A DNA stretch of 12,903 nt from Rhodospirillaceae bacterium (lineage in GTDB: Bacteria > Pseudomonadota > Alphaproteobacteria > MPNO01 > UBA2964): contig PATI01000062.1 of NCBI GenBank assembly GCA_002712335.1, forward strand, positions 17,382 through 30,284, given 5' to 3'. The notes under the pieces are model-generated. The model had not been told where the DNA came from, did no database searches, and was given only the letters and a program-made list of their open reading frames with translations. The position numbers and the translations under genes were made by a program. This document shows, one piece after another, positions 6,017 to 12,902 of the stretch (within the stretch, counting starts at the first letter, position 1; every line of letters starts with the position of its first letter).

Positions 6017-8347
6017 TCACTTTTGTTGATTAGCGCTCTTGATCGCACACCAAACCCTATAGGGAGTTGCTGGCATTTCAATATCTTGCACTCCTAAGTC
6101 GTATAGTGCATCCACAATAGCATTGATGATAACTGCAGGAGCAGGGGTCGTACCACTTTCCCCTCCCGATTTTACACCGAGAGGATTTTGTTTGCTGATC
6201 ACCTCGTGATAATTCACAGAAAAAAATGGTACATCGTACGCCCGTGGTAACGCATAATCCATGAAGGAGCCGGCATAAGGCTGCGCGGTCTCTTCGTCAA
6301 AAAAACATCTTTCCATAAGAGCCTGACCAAACCCCTGGACAATACCCCCGTGAATTTGTCCATCTACAATTAGTGGATTAATCACGCGCCCAACGTCGTC
6401 GACTGCAGTATATCTCTCTAAATTTACTTCGCCTGTTTCTGCGTCGACCGTGACCTCGCATACATGGCAACCATTTGGAAATACGGCTTCATGCATTACA
6501 TTCTTGAGTTCCGCAGTAAGTCCTCCCCTGAGTTCTTTTGGAAGTTTTAAATCGACAATTTTTTTAGCCAGGGTGAACCAATCGATCACTCGATCCGTTC
6601 CTTTTACCGAAAAAACTCCATCAGTGAATTCTATATCTTGGTATGATGTTTCCAGAATAATAGCAGATAATAACTTCCCTTTTTCAATTACCTTATTAGA
6701 TGCTAATACTATTGCTGTTCCTGCCATACGCATCGATCTTCCGGCATGGGAGCCATTACCTTCCTTGGCGACGTCGGTACTGCCTTGTTCAATAACGACT
6801 TTTTCAAAAGGTACCCCTAAAAATTCGGCAGCAACTTGAGCAAAGCTGGTTTCATGGCCCTGACCACTAGACTGGGTGCCAACCGAGATATTAACACCAT
6901 TAGTATGAACTTTAACGCTAGACCATTCCATTGGGGCTCCCGATGAAGTTTCGATGTAGGGTACGATTCCTATCCCACGTTTGAGCCCAAGTTTTTCAGT
7001 TTCGATGCGACGTTTATCAAACCCGTGGTAGTCCGACCTCTCTATTGCAAGATCGAGGACGCGTTCAAATTCTCCACTGTCGTATAACATTCCTTGCGGG
7101 TTCTTATATGGCAGCTGATCTTTACGAATTAAGTTTATGCGTCTTAATTTGATGCGGTCGATTTTCAACTTTCTCGCCGCGGTATCGATTAGACGCTCTA
7201 AAGCAAATATACACTCCGGCCTTCCTGCACTTCGATAAGGGTTAGTTGGCGGGGTATTGGTTAGACAAGCTTTGAGGTTCAGGCCTGCTGTTTTTATATC
7301 GTAGGGTCCAGTCGCTATACCTGCACCCTTCGACAAAGGGGCAAAAGAAACTGGATAGCCGCCGACATTACTTATATTTTGGCCTTGTATCGCAAGAAAT
7401 TTACCATTTTTATCAATAGCTAATGAAAGTGAACTGATCAAATCTCGGCCTTGAAGGTCGCTCAACATACATTCACTGCGGTCAGCGGTCCATTTTATTG
7501 GTCGATTAAGACTCTTGGCAGCATATAGTATCAGTGGAATTTCTGGGTAGACTCTATTTCGAGTACCAAAATTTCCGCCAACATCCCCACATATTACCCG
7601 CATCCGTTTTTCGGGTACGCCTGCGAGCAGCGCAAGCTCTTTGCGATGACGCAAAGCACCACCTCCGCCGGCATATAAAGAATAACTATCCGTCTCAATG
7701 TCGTAAATCGCCAAGCCTGAGCGCGGTTCCATAGGAACACCTGTTACGCGGCCTACGTTTACCGTTAAATCGACAATATGGTTGGCCTCGTTAATTATTG
7801 CCTTCGTTTTTTCTAGGTTACCAAGCTCACTGTCCACACATAAGTTCTGATCTAAATCTTTCCAGAGTTGTGAAGATAACTTTGATTTTCTTGAATCAGC
7901 GTTTGCTTCTAAAACCTCATATGACACTTTAATTTTTTCTGTCGCTTCCAAAGCTTGGTTGGCGGTGTCAGCGACGACCATTGCGATCGCTTCTCCTACG
8001 AGATGAATTCGTTCCAATGGTAATGGAAACTGTTCTCTAACATTAGGCTGCTTGCCACTCGGGCCGAATAACCTAGGGTCAGTCTTGGCGCTGGGAATAG
8101 GATTATTTTGTAATGGTGGAAGCCCTTTGTTTTGCCAATCACGACCGGTTAAAACTAGGAGAACTCCGGGCATAGATGCGGCTACTGAGGTGTCAATAAT
8201 TTTTAATATTGCGTGTGCATGTGGGGACCTGAGCATTGCTGCATAGGCCTGTTCGGCAATATTGTTATCGTCGCTAAATTTCCCGTTACCTGTCACTAGG
8301 CGCAGGTCCTCATTGCGGATGAATGGTTTTCCTATATTTTTATACAT
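6017..8347 (-). CDS. Xanthine dehydrogenase-family Mo hydroxylase, catalytic (large) subunit, copy 2
   Basis: This second Mo-hydroxylase large subunit, about 776 residues, is clearly paralogous to the one at 2840-5170. Long blocks match, such as GTQSSGQGHET, VDDVGR.INPL.VDGQ.HGGI.QG.GQA and NAIVDAL..(F/L)GV..I.MPATP. Motifs numbered from the ATG at 8347 are GGNFG at 257-261 (copy 1 has GGGYG), PYRSAGR at 370-376 (copy 1 has SYRGAGR), and GVKSGGESGT with Glu730 as the presumed catalytic base. The differences fall in loops that line the Mo pocket, so substrate preference may differ. A TTG at 8383 would add 12 residues, but the ATG aligns with copy 1 and is preferred; neither has a good ribosome site. 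It is convergent with the UbiD operon and divergent from the bis-MGD enzyme gene. No Fe-S or FAD subunit gene adjoins it, and its physiological electron acceptor is unknown. Confidence 0.93.
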   Translation of the reverse strand: MYKNIGKPFIRNEDLRLVTGNGKFSDDNNIAEQAYAAMLRSPHAHAILKIIDTSVAASMPGVLLVLTGRDWQNKGLPPLQNNPIPSAKTDPRLFGPSGKQPNVREQFPLPLERIHLVGEAIAMVVADTANQALEATEKIKVSYEVLEANADSRKSKLSSQLWKDLDQNLCVDSELGNLEKTKAIINEANHIVDLTVNVGRVTGVPMEPRSGLAIYDIETDSYSLYAGGGGALRHRKELALLAGVPEKRMRVICGDVGGNFGTRNRVYPEIPLILYAAKSLNRPIKWTADRSECMLSDLQGRDLISSLSLAIDKNGKFLAIQGQNISNVGGYPVSFAPLSKGAGIATGPYDIKTAGLNLKACLTNTPPTNPYRSAGRPECIFALERLIDTAARKLKIDRIKLRRINLIRKDQLPYKNPQGMLYDSGEFERVLDLAIERSDYHGFDKRRIETEKLGLKRGIGIVPYIETSSGAPMEWSSVKVHTNGVNISVGTQSSGQGHETSFAQVAAEFLGVPFEKVVIEQGSTDVAKEGNGSHAGRSMRMAGTAIVLASNKVIEKGKLLSAIILETSYQDIEFTDGVFSVKGTDRVIDWFTLAKKIVDLKLPKELRGGLTAELKNVMHEAVFPNGCHVCEVTVDAETGEVNLERYTAVDDVGRVINPLIVDGQIHGGIVQGFGQALMERCFFDEETAQPYAGSFMDYALPRAYDVPFFSVNYHEVISKQNPLGVKSGGESGTTPAPAVIINAIVDALYDLGVQDIEMPATPYRVWCAIKSANQQK

Positions 8348-8455
8348 GTTAGCTAGGATACTTTTCAGATGGTGCTCAGGCAACTAAATGGCATAAGATC
8401 TAATATATAAATTAACAATTCCATAATAAGGTAATCTTTGAGTAAGGGTGTTAAA
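8348..8455. promoter_or_regulatory. Divergent intergenic region between two molybdoenzyme genes
   Basis: About 108 bp separates the divergent starts, with an AT-rich core at 8400-8430 likely to hold both promoters. On the minus strand TTGTTA is followed after 17 nt by TATGCC, a poor -35/-10 candidate. No clear operator repeat is visible. Confidence 0.35.
8443..8448 (+). promoter_or_regulatory. Shine-Dalgarno site supporting the start at 8456
   Basis: TAAGGG lies 7 nt before the ATG at 8456. A TTG at 8438, six codons upstream, has its own weaker TAAGGT at 8427-8432, so the start is likely but not certain. Confidence 0.5.
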
Positions 8456-10768
8456 ATGGTAACCGAAACATTTCGCAATTCTTCACATTGGGGGGCATTT
8501 TATGCAGAGGTTGAAAATGGTCGTGTTAAGGGTGTGCGCCCATTTGAGGAGGACCCCAATCCGTCTGCGATGCTTCGCTCGATCCCGCACTCTGTGCACG
8601 CAGAGACACGTGTCGCGAAACCATATGTACGCGAGGGATGGCTCAATGGGGGCAAAAATTCTGGAGAGGGGCGTGGTCGAGAACCCTTTATAGCTGTCAG
8701 CTGGGAAAAAGCATTCGATCTTGTTGCCGGCGAATTGAAACGAATTAAAGAAACTCATAGCAACGACGCAATCCTGGGGGGGTCTTACGGCTGGTCTAGT
8801 GCGGGAACCTTCCATCATGCGAGGGTGCAGCTTCGACGGTTCTTATTTGCGTTTGGTGGATGTGTAGATCAGTCTTCGAACTATAGCTTTGGTTCTGCCA
8901 TGGCATTTGTACCCCACATTGCTGGCGATATGCGAACGGTCACCGGGCCCATAACATCTTGGTCAGCCATTGTTAAGAACACGAAAAATTTGGTGGTATT
9001 TGGAGGAATTAATCCAAAAAACATGCAAGCGGCACGAGGTGGAAATGTCGCGCATGAATTTATTCCCTCTATGAAACAGCTTGCCGCCGCTGATGTAAAT
9101 GTCGTCAACATAAGTCCGTGTAGAGATGATGCTTCTGCGTTTCTGAAACCAAGTTGGCTGCCAATTCGTCCGAATACTGATACTGCGCTGATGCTCGCAC
9201 TTACGCATACTCTCATTTCAGAAAACCTCCATGATAAGGAGTTTCTCGAAAATTATTGTGAAGGAGTACACCGGGTTATTCCCTATATTATGGGTGAAAC
9301 CGACGGTCAGCCGAAAGATGCAAGTTGGGCGGCGAGTATCACCGAGATTGATCCGAAGGATATTCGTGGTTTAGCTCTGCAGATGGCCGCAGGTCGGACA
9401 ATGCTATCAGCAACTTGGTCCTTACAGCGTGGAGACCATGGCGAACAACCTTATTGGGCTTTAATTTTATTAGCCTGCACTCTGGGTCATATAGGGTTGC
9501 CGGGAGGAGGATTTTCATTTGGATATGGGTCTACGGGGGGTATGGGAAATGTTCCACCTAAATTCAATCCTCCTTCACTGAGTGCCGGGCGTAATCCAAC
9601 AAATTATGCTATTCCTGCGGCCCGCATTGCGGACGCACTTCTCGAACCTGGAAAGGTGATCGAGTATAATGGTAAGAAGATCACCTTACCTGATATTAAA
9701 ATGATATATTGGGCAGGAGGTAACCCCTTTCACCACCACCAAGATATAAATCGATTGCGACGAGGGTGGCAACGGCCAGAGACCATCATTGTCCATGAGC
9801 CTTGGTGGACGGCTACAGCTCGACATGCAGATATTGTTCTCCCTGCTACTACGACACTAGAGCGTAATGATTTTGGGTGTGCTGCTAGAGATCCTTATTT
9901 AGTTGTAATGGAGAAGGCTATTGAACCAATTGATGAGGCCAAGAATGATTTTGATATTTTATGTGAACTTTCTTCAAGACTCGGCTGTGAAAGGGAGTTT
10001 ACTGAAGGCCGCGATGAGGATGGTTGGCTTAGGTATCTTTATGATAGTTGTCGTGAGGGAGCGAAAACTAATGAAGCAGCAATGCCGGATTTTAATACGT
10101 TCTGGAAGAAAGGTTTTTATAAAATTCCGGATCGACAGCTTGAATATACCTTGTTTATGGACTTTCGAGAAGATCCCGTAAAAAACAGATTAAAAACACG
10201 TTCAGGAAAATTTGAGTTATATTCCACCAAAATAGAAAAATTCGATTACGATGATTGTCCGCCCCACGTCACTTGGTTTGAGCCAGCAGAATGGCTTGGC
10301 TCCGATAAGGCTGAGACATATCCATTGCACCTCATGTCAAGCCAGCCAAAGGATCGTTTGCACAGTCAAATGGATGACGGACCAGTAAGCGTAGAAACTA
10401 AGGTTTCTGGAAGAGAGCCAATTGAGATCAATCCGGTAGATGCAGATGAAAGAGGAATTGAGGAAGGCCAGATTGTCAGGGTTTTCAATGATCGCGGCCA
10501 TTGTTTGGCTGGAGCGCTTTTGAATAATGATATTAGGCCAGGGGTCGTAAGACTTTCTGCGGGTGCATGGTATGACTCTAATTATGGTGAGCCAGGTTCC
10601 TTAGAAATTCACGGAAATCCAAATGTTTTAACTAGGGACTATGGAACATCAAGGATTGGCCAAGCTCCAACTTCTACAACAGCGCTGGTCGAAGTAGAAG
10701 TTTATCAAGAAATAGCTCCCAAGATAAACGTATATTCTCTGCCTAAGATGGTTAATTTAGAGACTTAA
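8456..10768 (+). CDS. BisC/DorA/TorA-like bis-MGD molybdoenzyme, cytoplasmic
   Basis: This 770-residue protein is a DMSO reductase-family molybdoenzyme of the single-subunit type (biotin sulfoxide, DMSO and TMAO reductases). It lacks the N-terminal cysteine cluster for [4Fe-4S], starting instead with SSHWGAFYAEVENGRVKGV. GGSYGWSSAG at 108-117 supplies Tyr111 and Trp113, and SSNYSFGSA at 140-148 supplies Ser144. The spacing equals that of Tyr114, Trp116 and Mo-ligand Ser147 in Rhodobacter DMSO reductase. The C-terminal domain has HLMSSQPKDRLHSQMDDG and GNPNVLTRDYGTSRIGQ, the pterin-binding signature of this subfamily. There is no Tat signal (no twin-arginine or hydrophobic leader), so it should be cytoplasmic like BisC. 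It could reduce an S- or N-oxide or oxidise a pathway intermediate; the reaction is not predictable. A TTG start at 8438 is the alternative. It is transcribed alone and ends at a strong terminator. Confidence 0.93.
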   Translation: MVTETFRNSSHWGAFYAEVENGRVKGVRPFEEDPNPSAMLRSIPHSVHAETRVAKPYVREGWLNGGKNSGEGRGREPFIAVSWEKAFDLVAGELKRIKETHSNDAILGGSYGWSSAGTFHHARVQLRRFLFAFGGCVDQSSNYSFGSAMAFVPHIAGDMRTVTGPITSWSAIVKNTKNLVVFGGINPKNMQAARGGNVAHEFIPSMKQLAAADVNVVNISPCRDDASAFLKPSWLPIRPNTDTALMLALTHTLISENLHDKEFLENYCEGVHRVIPYIMGETDGQPKDASWAASITEIDPKDIRGLALQMAAGRTMLSATWSLQRGDHGEQPYWALILLACTLGHIGLPGGGFSFGYGSTGGMGNVPPKFNPPSLSAGRNPTNYAIPAARIADALLEPGKVIEYNGKKITLPDIKMIYWAGGNPFHHHQDINRLRRGWQRPETIIVHEPWWTATARHADIVLPATTTLERNDFGCAARDPYLVVMEKAIEPIDEAKNDFDILCELSSRLGCEREFTEGRDEDGWLRYLYDSCREGAKTNEAAMPDFNTFWKKGFYKIPDRQLEYTLFMDFREDPVKNRLKTRSGKFELYSTKIEKFDYDDCPPHVTWFEPAEWLGSDKAETYPLHLMSSQPKDRLHSQMDDGPVSVETKVSGREPIEINPVDADERGIEEGQIVRVFNDRGHCLAGALLNNDIRPGVVRLSAGAWYDSNYGEPGSLEIHGNPNVLTRDYGTSRIGQAPTSTTALVEVEVYQEIAPKINVYSLPKMVNLET

Positions 10769-10787
10769 TTCATTTAAACGAAACATT

Positions 10788-10825
10788 AAAATAGCGCATC
10801 CCAACTAGTGGGATGCGCTATTTTT
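10788..10825. terminator. Strong Rho-independent terminator, probably bidirectional
   Basis: AAAATAGCGCATCCC (10788-10802) pairs perfectly over 15 bp with GGGATGCGCTATTTT (10810-10824) around a 7-nt loop, AACTAGT. A-rich and T-rich arms supply U-tracts in both directions. It sits 19 nt after the molybdoenzyme stop and 18 nt beyond the 3' end of the convergent small membrane-protein gene, so it can end both transcripts. Confidence 0.92.
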
Positions 10826-10842
10826 CAACGTTAAATCTATTT

Positions 10843-11061
10843 CTAACGTCTTATACAGTAGATTGCGATAAAGACCGCAATTACGCCTACTAACCCGGCG
10901 CCTGAAAATTGATTGATCAAGCCAATCAAATTACCTGCAACGTCAGAGTTTACAAAGATTAATGCCTTGGGAAACAGAACTTGTAAAACAATTCCAAGCC
11001 CAATTAATACTAAGGCAAATTCAATTAACTGTTTTAGCCATCCTCTTACAGTATCAATCAC
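10843..11061 (-). CDS. Small two-helix membrane protein (paralogue A)
   Basis: This 72-residue hydrophobic protein has a short polar N-terminus (MIDTVRGWLKQ), one predicted helix at about residues 11-30 (LIEFALVLIGLGIVLQVLF), a loop with SDVAGNLIGLINQFSG, and a second helix at about 55-70 (LVGVIAVFIAIYCI) ending in RR. The start is GTG at 11061, backed by a strong AAGGAGA 7 nt upstream (11069-11075). It is homologous to the 79-residue protein encoded just upstream at 11185-11424, sharing LK.L.EF, QVLF, DV.GN and GLVGVIA. No named family is recognised. It is probably an inner-membrane protein of unknown function; two small hydrophobic helices could suggest a pore, a holin-like protein or a membrane-complex accessory, but nothing here decides. 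Confidence 0.8.
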   Translation of the reverse strand: MIDTVRGWLKQLIEFALVLIGLGIVLQVLFPKALIFVNSDVAGNLIGLINQFSGAGLVGVIAVFIAIYCIRR

Positions 11062-11068
11062 TAGAGTC

Positions 11069-11075
11069 TCTCCTT
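11069..11075 (-). promoter_or_regulatory. Shine-Dalgarno site deciding a GTG start
   Basis: AAGGAGA on the minus strand lies 7 nt before the GTG at 11061, making that rare start codon convincing. Just upstream, TGCTA/TAGCA (11080-11084 and 11093-11097) could form a small 5-bp hairpin next to this site. Confidence 0.75.
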
Positions 11076-11184
11076 AATTTGCTAAAAAAAAGTAGCATTT
11101 TTTCCTCTTGAATAAATGCCGATCTTATCCCCAGATTAAAGTTTTTATGTTCTTAAGCTTCTTTAAAAGCCTTAAACTTATATT

Positions 11185-11424
11185 TTAGTCATCTCTAAAT
11201 GGTCGCTGTCTCATTATCAGCCACGCCGCTACCAACGCAGCAATAACACCAACAAGGCCCTCTTTACCAAATGCACCGGCAATTTGTCCTATATTGCCAA
11301 TAACATCTATTCCAAAAAGAGAGACAACTCCCGACCCAAATAAAACTTGAGCTACTGTCAATAAAGCAATAGTCAGTATCCCAAACTCTAAAAGGGCTTT
11401 AAGTGGTTTCATTAAGTAATCCAT
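11185..11424 (-). CDS. Small two-helix membrane protein (paralogue B)
   Basis: This 79-residue hydrophobic protein begins MDYLMKPLKALLEF, with a helix at about residues 9-29 (KALLEFGILTIALLTVAQVLF), a glycine-rich loop containing GIDVIGNIGQIAGAFGKE, a second helix at about 54-71 (GLVGVIAALVAAWLIM), and a positively charged then acidic tail, RQRPFRDD. AGAGG lies 5 nt before the ATG at 11424. It lies 123 bp upstream of, and in the same orientation as, its 72-residue paralogue, and the shared positions extend over nearly the full length, so the pair arose by tandem duplication. The loop before helix 2 contains a conserved GN and a GLVGVIA motif. Family and function are not recognised. Confidence 0.82.
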   Translation of the reverse strand: MDYLMKPLKALLEFGILTIALLTVAQVLFGSGVVSLFGIDVIGNIGQIAGAFGKEGLVGVIAALVAAWLIMRQRPFRDD

Positions 11425-11581
11425 AGTTACCTCTGCTTGTTAAAGCACGCGAATCCTATACGCAAAATTGTTGACTTGAAAAGAACATTGTATAGAAAAA
11501 TTTATATTTACTTTTACTTTCAATTTATTTTAATTATTTATTATTTATTAATGAGTAAGTCTTTATATGAATAATATATAG

Positions 11582-11625
11582 AAAAACTTTTTTTTTTATT
11601 ACTACGAATCAATCAAAAAGTTTTT
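11582..11625. repeat. Inverted repeat of A-tract/T-tract elements
   Basis: AAAAACTTTTT (11582-11592) and its exact reverse complement AAAAAGTTTTT (11615-11625) are separated by 22 nt. Each arm is embedded in longer T runs. In such AT-rich DNA an 11-bp match containing a single G or C may arise by chance. Confidence 0.4.
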
Positions 11626-11744
11626 TTTATATTTATAGTTAAAAAATTCCATAAATCATCGTTTTTTAGGAATTAATATTATGGCTTTACATATTTTAGT
11701 TTATAATATTCTTGGAATACCATTAAGTATTTGATCTATTTAAT

Positions 11745-11773
11745 AAAAAATAAGTATTTTTTTCTTATTTTTT
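11745..11773. repeat. Perfect 10-bp AT-rich hairpin
   Basis: AAAAAATAAG (11745-11754) pairs with CTTATTTTTT (11764-11773) around a 9-nt loop. It lies 53 bp upstream of the YCII start and may be in its leader. It could be a weak terminator or a regulatory hairpin. Confidence 0.4.
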
Positions 11774-11826
11774 AAAAAGAAAAACCTAAATTCTCTTATT
11801 TTCATAAAAAAAGGAGTACTTTTGTA

Positions 11827-12141
11827 ATGCTTTATATGTGTTATGGGGTTGATGCGCCAGATGGCGCAAAAAAGCGAGAATTGGCTCGAAACGAGCATTT
11901 TGAGTATTTGGAAACTCACAAAGACATATTGATACTAGGCGGGGCCACATTGGAGGATAAGACTGATATAAGGGTTGGTAGCTGCTTAATTATAAATGTA
12001 CCAAGTCGAGAAGCGGCTGATGAATTTGCAGATGGCGAACCCTTAAGAAGGGCTGGCGTGTTCAAGTCATATACAGTTGTAAGGATGCGACGTGGTCAAT
12101 GGAACCCGGGTGCAGCTCCGCTTACACCGGAGGGTAACTAA
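11827..12141 (+). CDS. YCII-domain protein
   Basis: This 104-residue protein matches the YCII-related family of small ferredoxin-like alpha/beta proteins. It begins MLYMCYGVDAPDGAKKRELA, then NEHFEYLE with His24, ILGGATLEDK at about 36-45, GSCLIINVPSREAADEFA at 51-68, and DGEPLRRAGVFKSYTV. His24 and Asp69 occupy the positions of the conserved His/Asp pair proposed as catalytic in this family, some members of which act as small lyases or dehydrochlorinases and most of which are uncharacterised. The domain fills nearly the whole protein, followed by a short tail, WNPGAAPLTPEGN. AAGGAGT (11811-11817) sits 9 nt before the ATG. Its stop codon overlaps the stop of the convergent protease gene. It is transcribed alone from an AT-rich upstream region; any link with the catabolic genes is unproven. 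Confidence 0.88.
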   Translation: MLYMCYGVDAPDGAKKRELARNEHFEYLETHKDILILGGATLEDKTDIRVGSCLIINVPSREAADEFADGEPLRRAGVFKSYTVVRMRRGQWNPGAAPLTPEGN

Positions 12142-12902
12142 CGCCAATTATTTCTAACAATGCAATATACATTGGTAACTGTGAGACTTTGACGCAGGCG
12201 CTCACCGGTCCTAGAAAAATTAGTTTTATGAACCGATAAATTAGATTTGGTACTTTCAACTTTATTGTTATGCAAACCCACATGCTTTAGAATATATAAA
12301 AGACTTAGAGGAGTGGATGAGTATGATCGTCCCCGTCTTGGAGCACCTGCAACATGCACTCCTATTATTAACCCGTTTTTATCAACCCATGGACCTCCAC
12401 TGATGCCGCCGAGGTGGGTTCCTCTATCAGGTATCCGATTAATTTGAGCCCAAGCCACTACGGGCTCTCTAGTCGAATATCGGCCTCTTACTGCCATTGT
12501 ACGCCGACCAATTACTTTTGCATGGACATCCCCAGGTTTTCCCTTGGGAAATCCGAATGAATAGCCATCCTGTCCGCGGAAAATACGCGTTCCAATTCCG
12601 GGTAACGGTTGGGCTCCATAATTAGTTTGTAATATGCTGATATCAGCATTGGGGTGATGAACTATACGTCTGACTTGCGTAAATCTTTTAGTACCGGTTT
12701 GAAGTGCAATCTTTTCACAACCATCTGCTACATGGCGAGCTGTAACCCATATCCCGTCTTTTGCAACTGAAAATGCGGTACCAGTCGAGGACTTTTTTGT
12801 ATCATCCAAGGTAATGGATAAGACAGGTCCTGCTAAGGCTTGCCTTGGTTGGTTTCTTGGTTGTTTGACCGTTTCTATTTGTGGACGACGTATCTCATTA
12901 GA
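12138..12902 (-). CDS. Trypsin-like serine protease, partial (N-terminus beyond right edge)
   Basis: The frame is open from the right edge of the window down to a TAG at 12138, so this is the C-terminal 254 residues or so of a chymotrypsin-fold (S1-type) serine protease. Counting from Leu of TLDDTKKSS (the TTG at 12809) as 1, the triad is His26 in WVTARHVADGC, Asp56 in HHPNADISIL and Ser137 in GGISGGPW, with the oxyanion glycine just before the serine. The residues upstream of that TTG (RRPQIETVKQPRNQPRQALA) are a polar, proline-rich linker of the kind found between an N-terminal membrane anchor or signal and the protease domain, so the TTG is not taken as the start. About 85 residues follow the active serine, and no PDZ domain is seen. 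Location in the periplasm or at the membrane is inferred. The substrate is unknown. Confidence 0.85.
   Translation of the reverse strand, partial: SNEIRRPQIETVKQPRNQPRQALAGPVLSITLDDTKKSSTGTAFSVAKDGIWVTARHVADGCEKIALQTGTKRFTQVRRIVHHPNADISILQTNYGAQPLPGIGTRIFRGQDGYSFGFPKGKPGDVHAKVIGRRTMAVRGRYSTREPVVAWAQINRIPDRGTHLGGISGGPWVDKNGLIIGVHVAGAPRRGRSYSSTPLSLLYILKHVGLHNNKVESTKSNLSVHKTNFSRTGERLRQSLTVTNVYCIVRNNWR

Larger units (their letters stand above)
11425..11826. other. Extremely AT-rich intergenic region
   Basis: About 400 bp with no credible gene, made largely of A and T runs and sharply different from the surrounding coding DNA. It separates divergent genes, so promoters for the 79-residue membrane protein and the YCII gene should lie here. 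TTGACT at 11471-11476 and TATAGA at 11491-11496 look like promoter boxes, but the 14-nt spacer is too short for a good sigma-70 site. Inverted repeats at 11582-11625 and 11745-11773 are listed separately. The composition would suit intrinsic DNA bending or nucleoid-protein binding. Confidence 0.6.

Noticed and set aside
2840..8347. Annotation of the Mo hydroxylases as CO dehydrogenase CoxL
   Set aside because: The active-site loops are SYRGAGR and PYRSAGR without the cysteine that binds copper in true CO dehydrogenase, and no coxS or coxM gene adjoins them.
6017..8347. Copies 1 and 2 of the Mo hydroxylase as a recent inverted duplication of DNA
   Set aside because: The proteins are clearly homologous, but their sequences are too diverged for a recent copy; no long identical DNA blocks are seen.
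8456..10768. Pyrogallol-phloroglucinol transhydroxylase large subunit paired with a UbiD-type gallate decarboxylase
   Set aside because: The context is tempting, but the N- and C-terminal motifs match the BisC/DorA/TorA group and no Fe-S partner subunit is present.
11471..11496. Sigma-70 promoter TTGACT / TATAGA
   Set aside because: The spacer is 14 nt, well short of the usual 16-18, and such boxes occur by chance in very AT-rich DNA.
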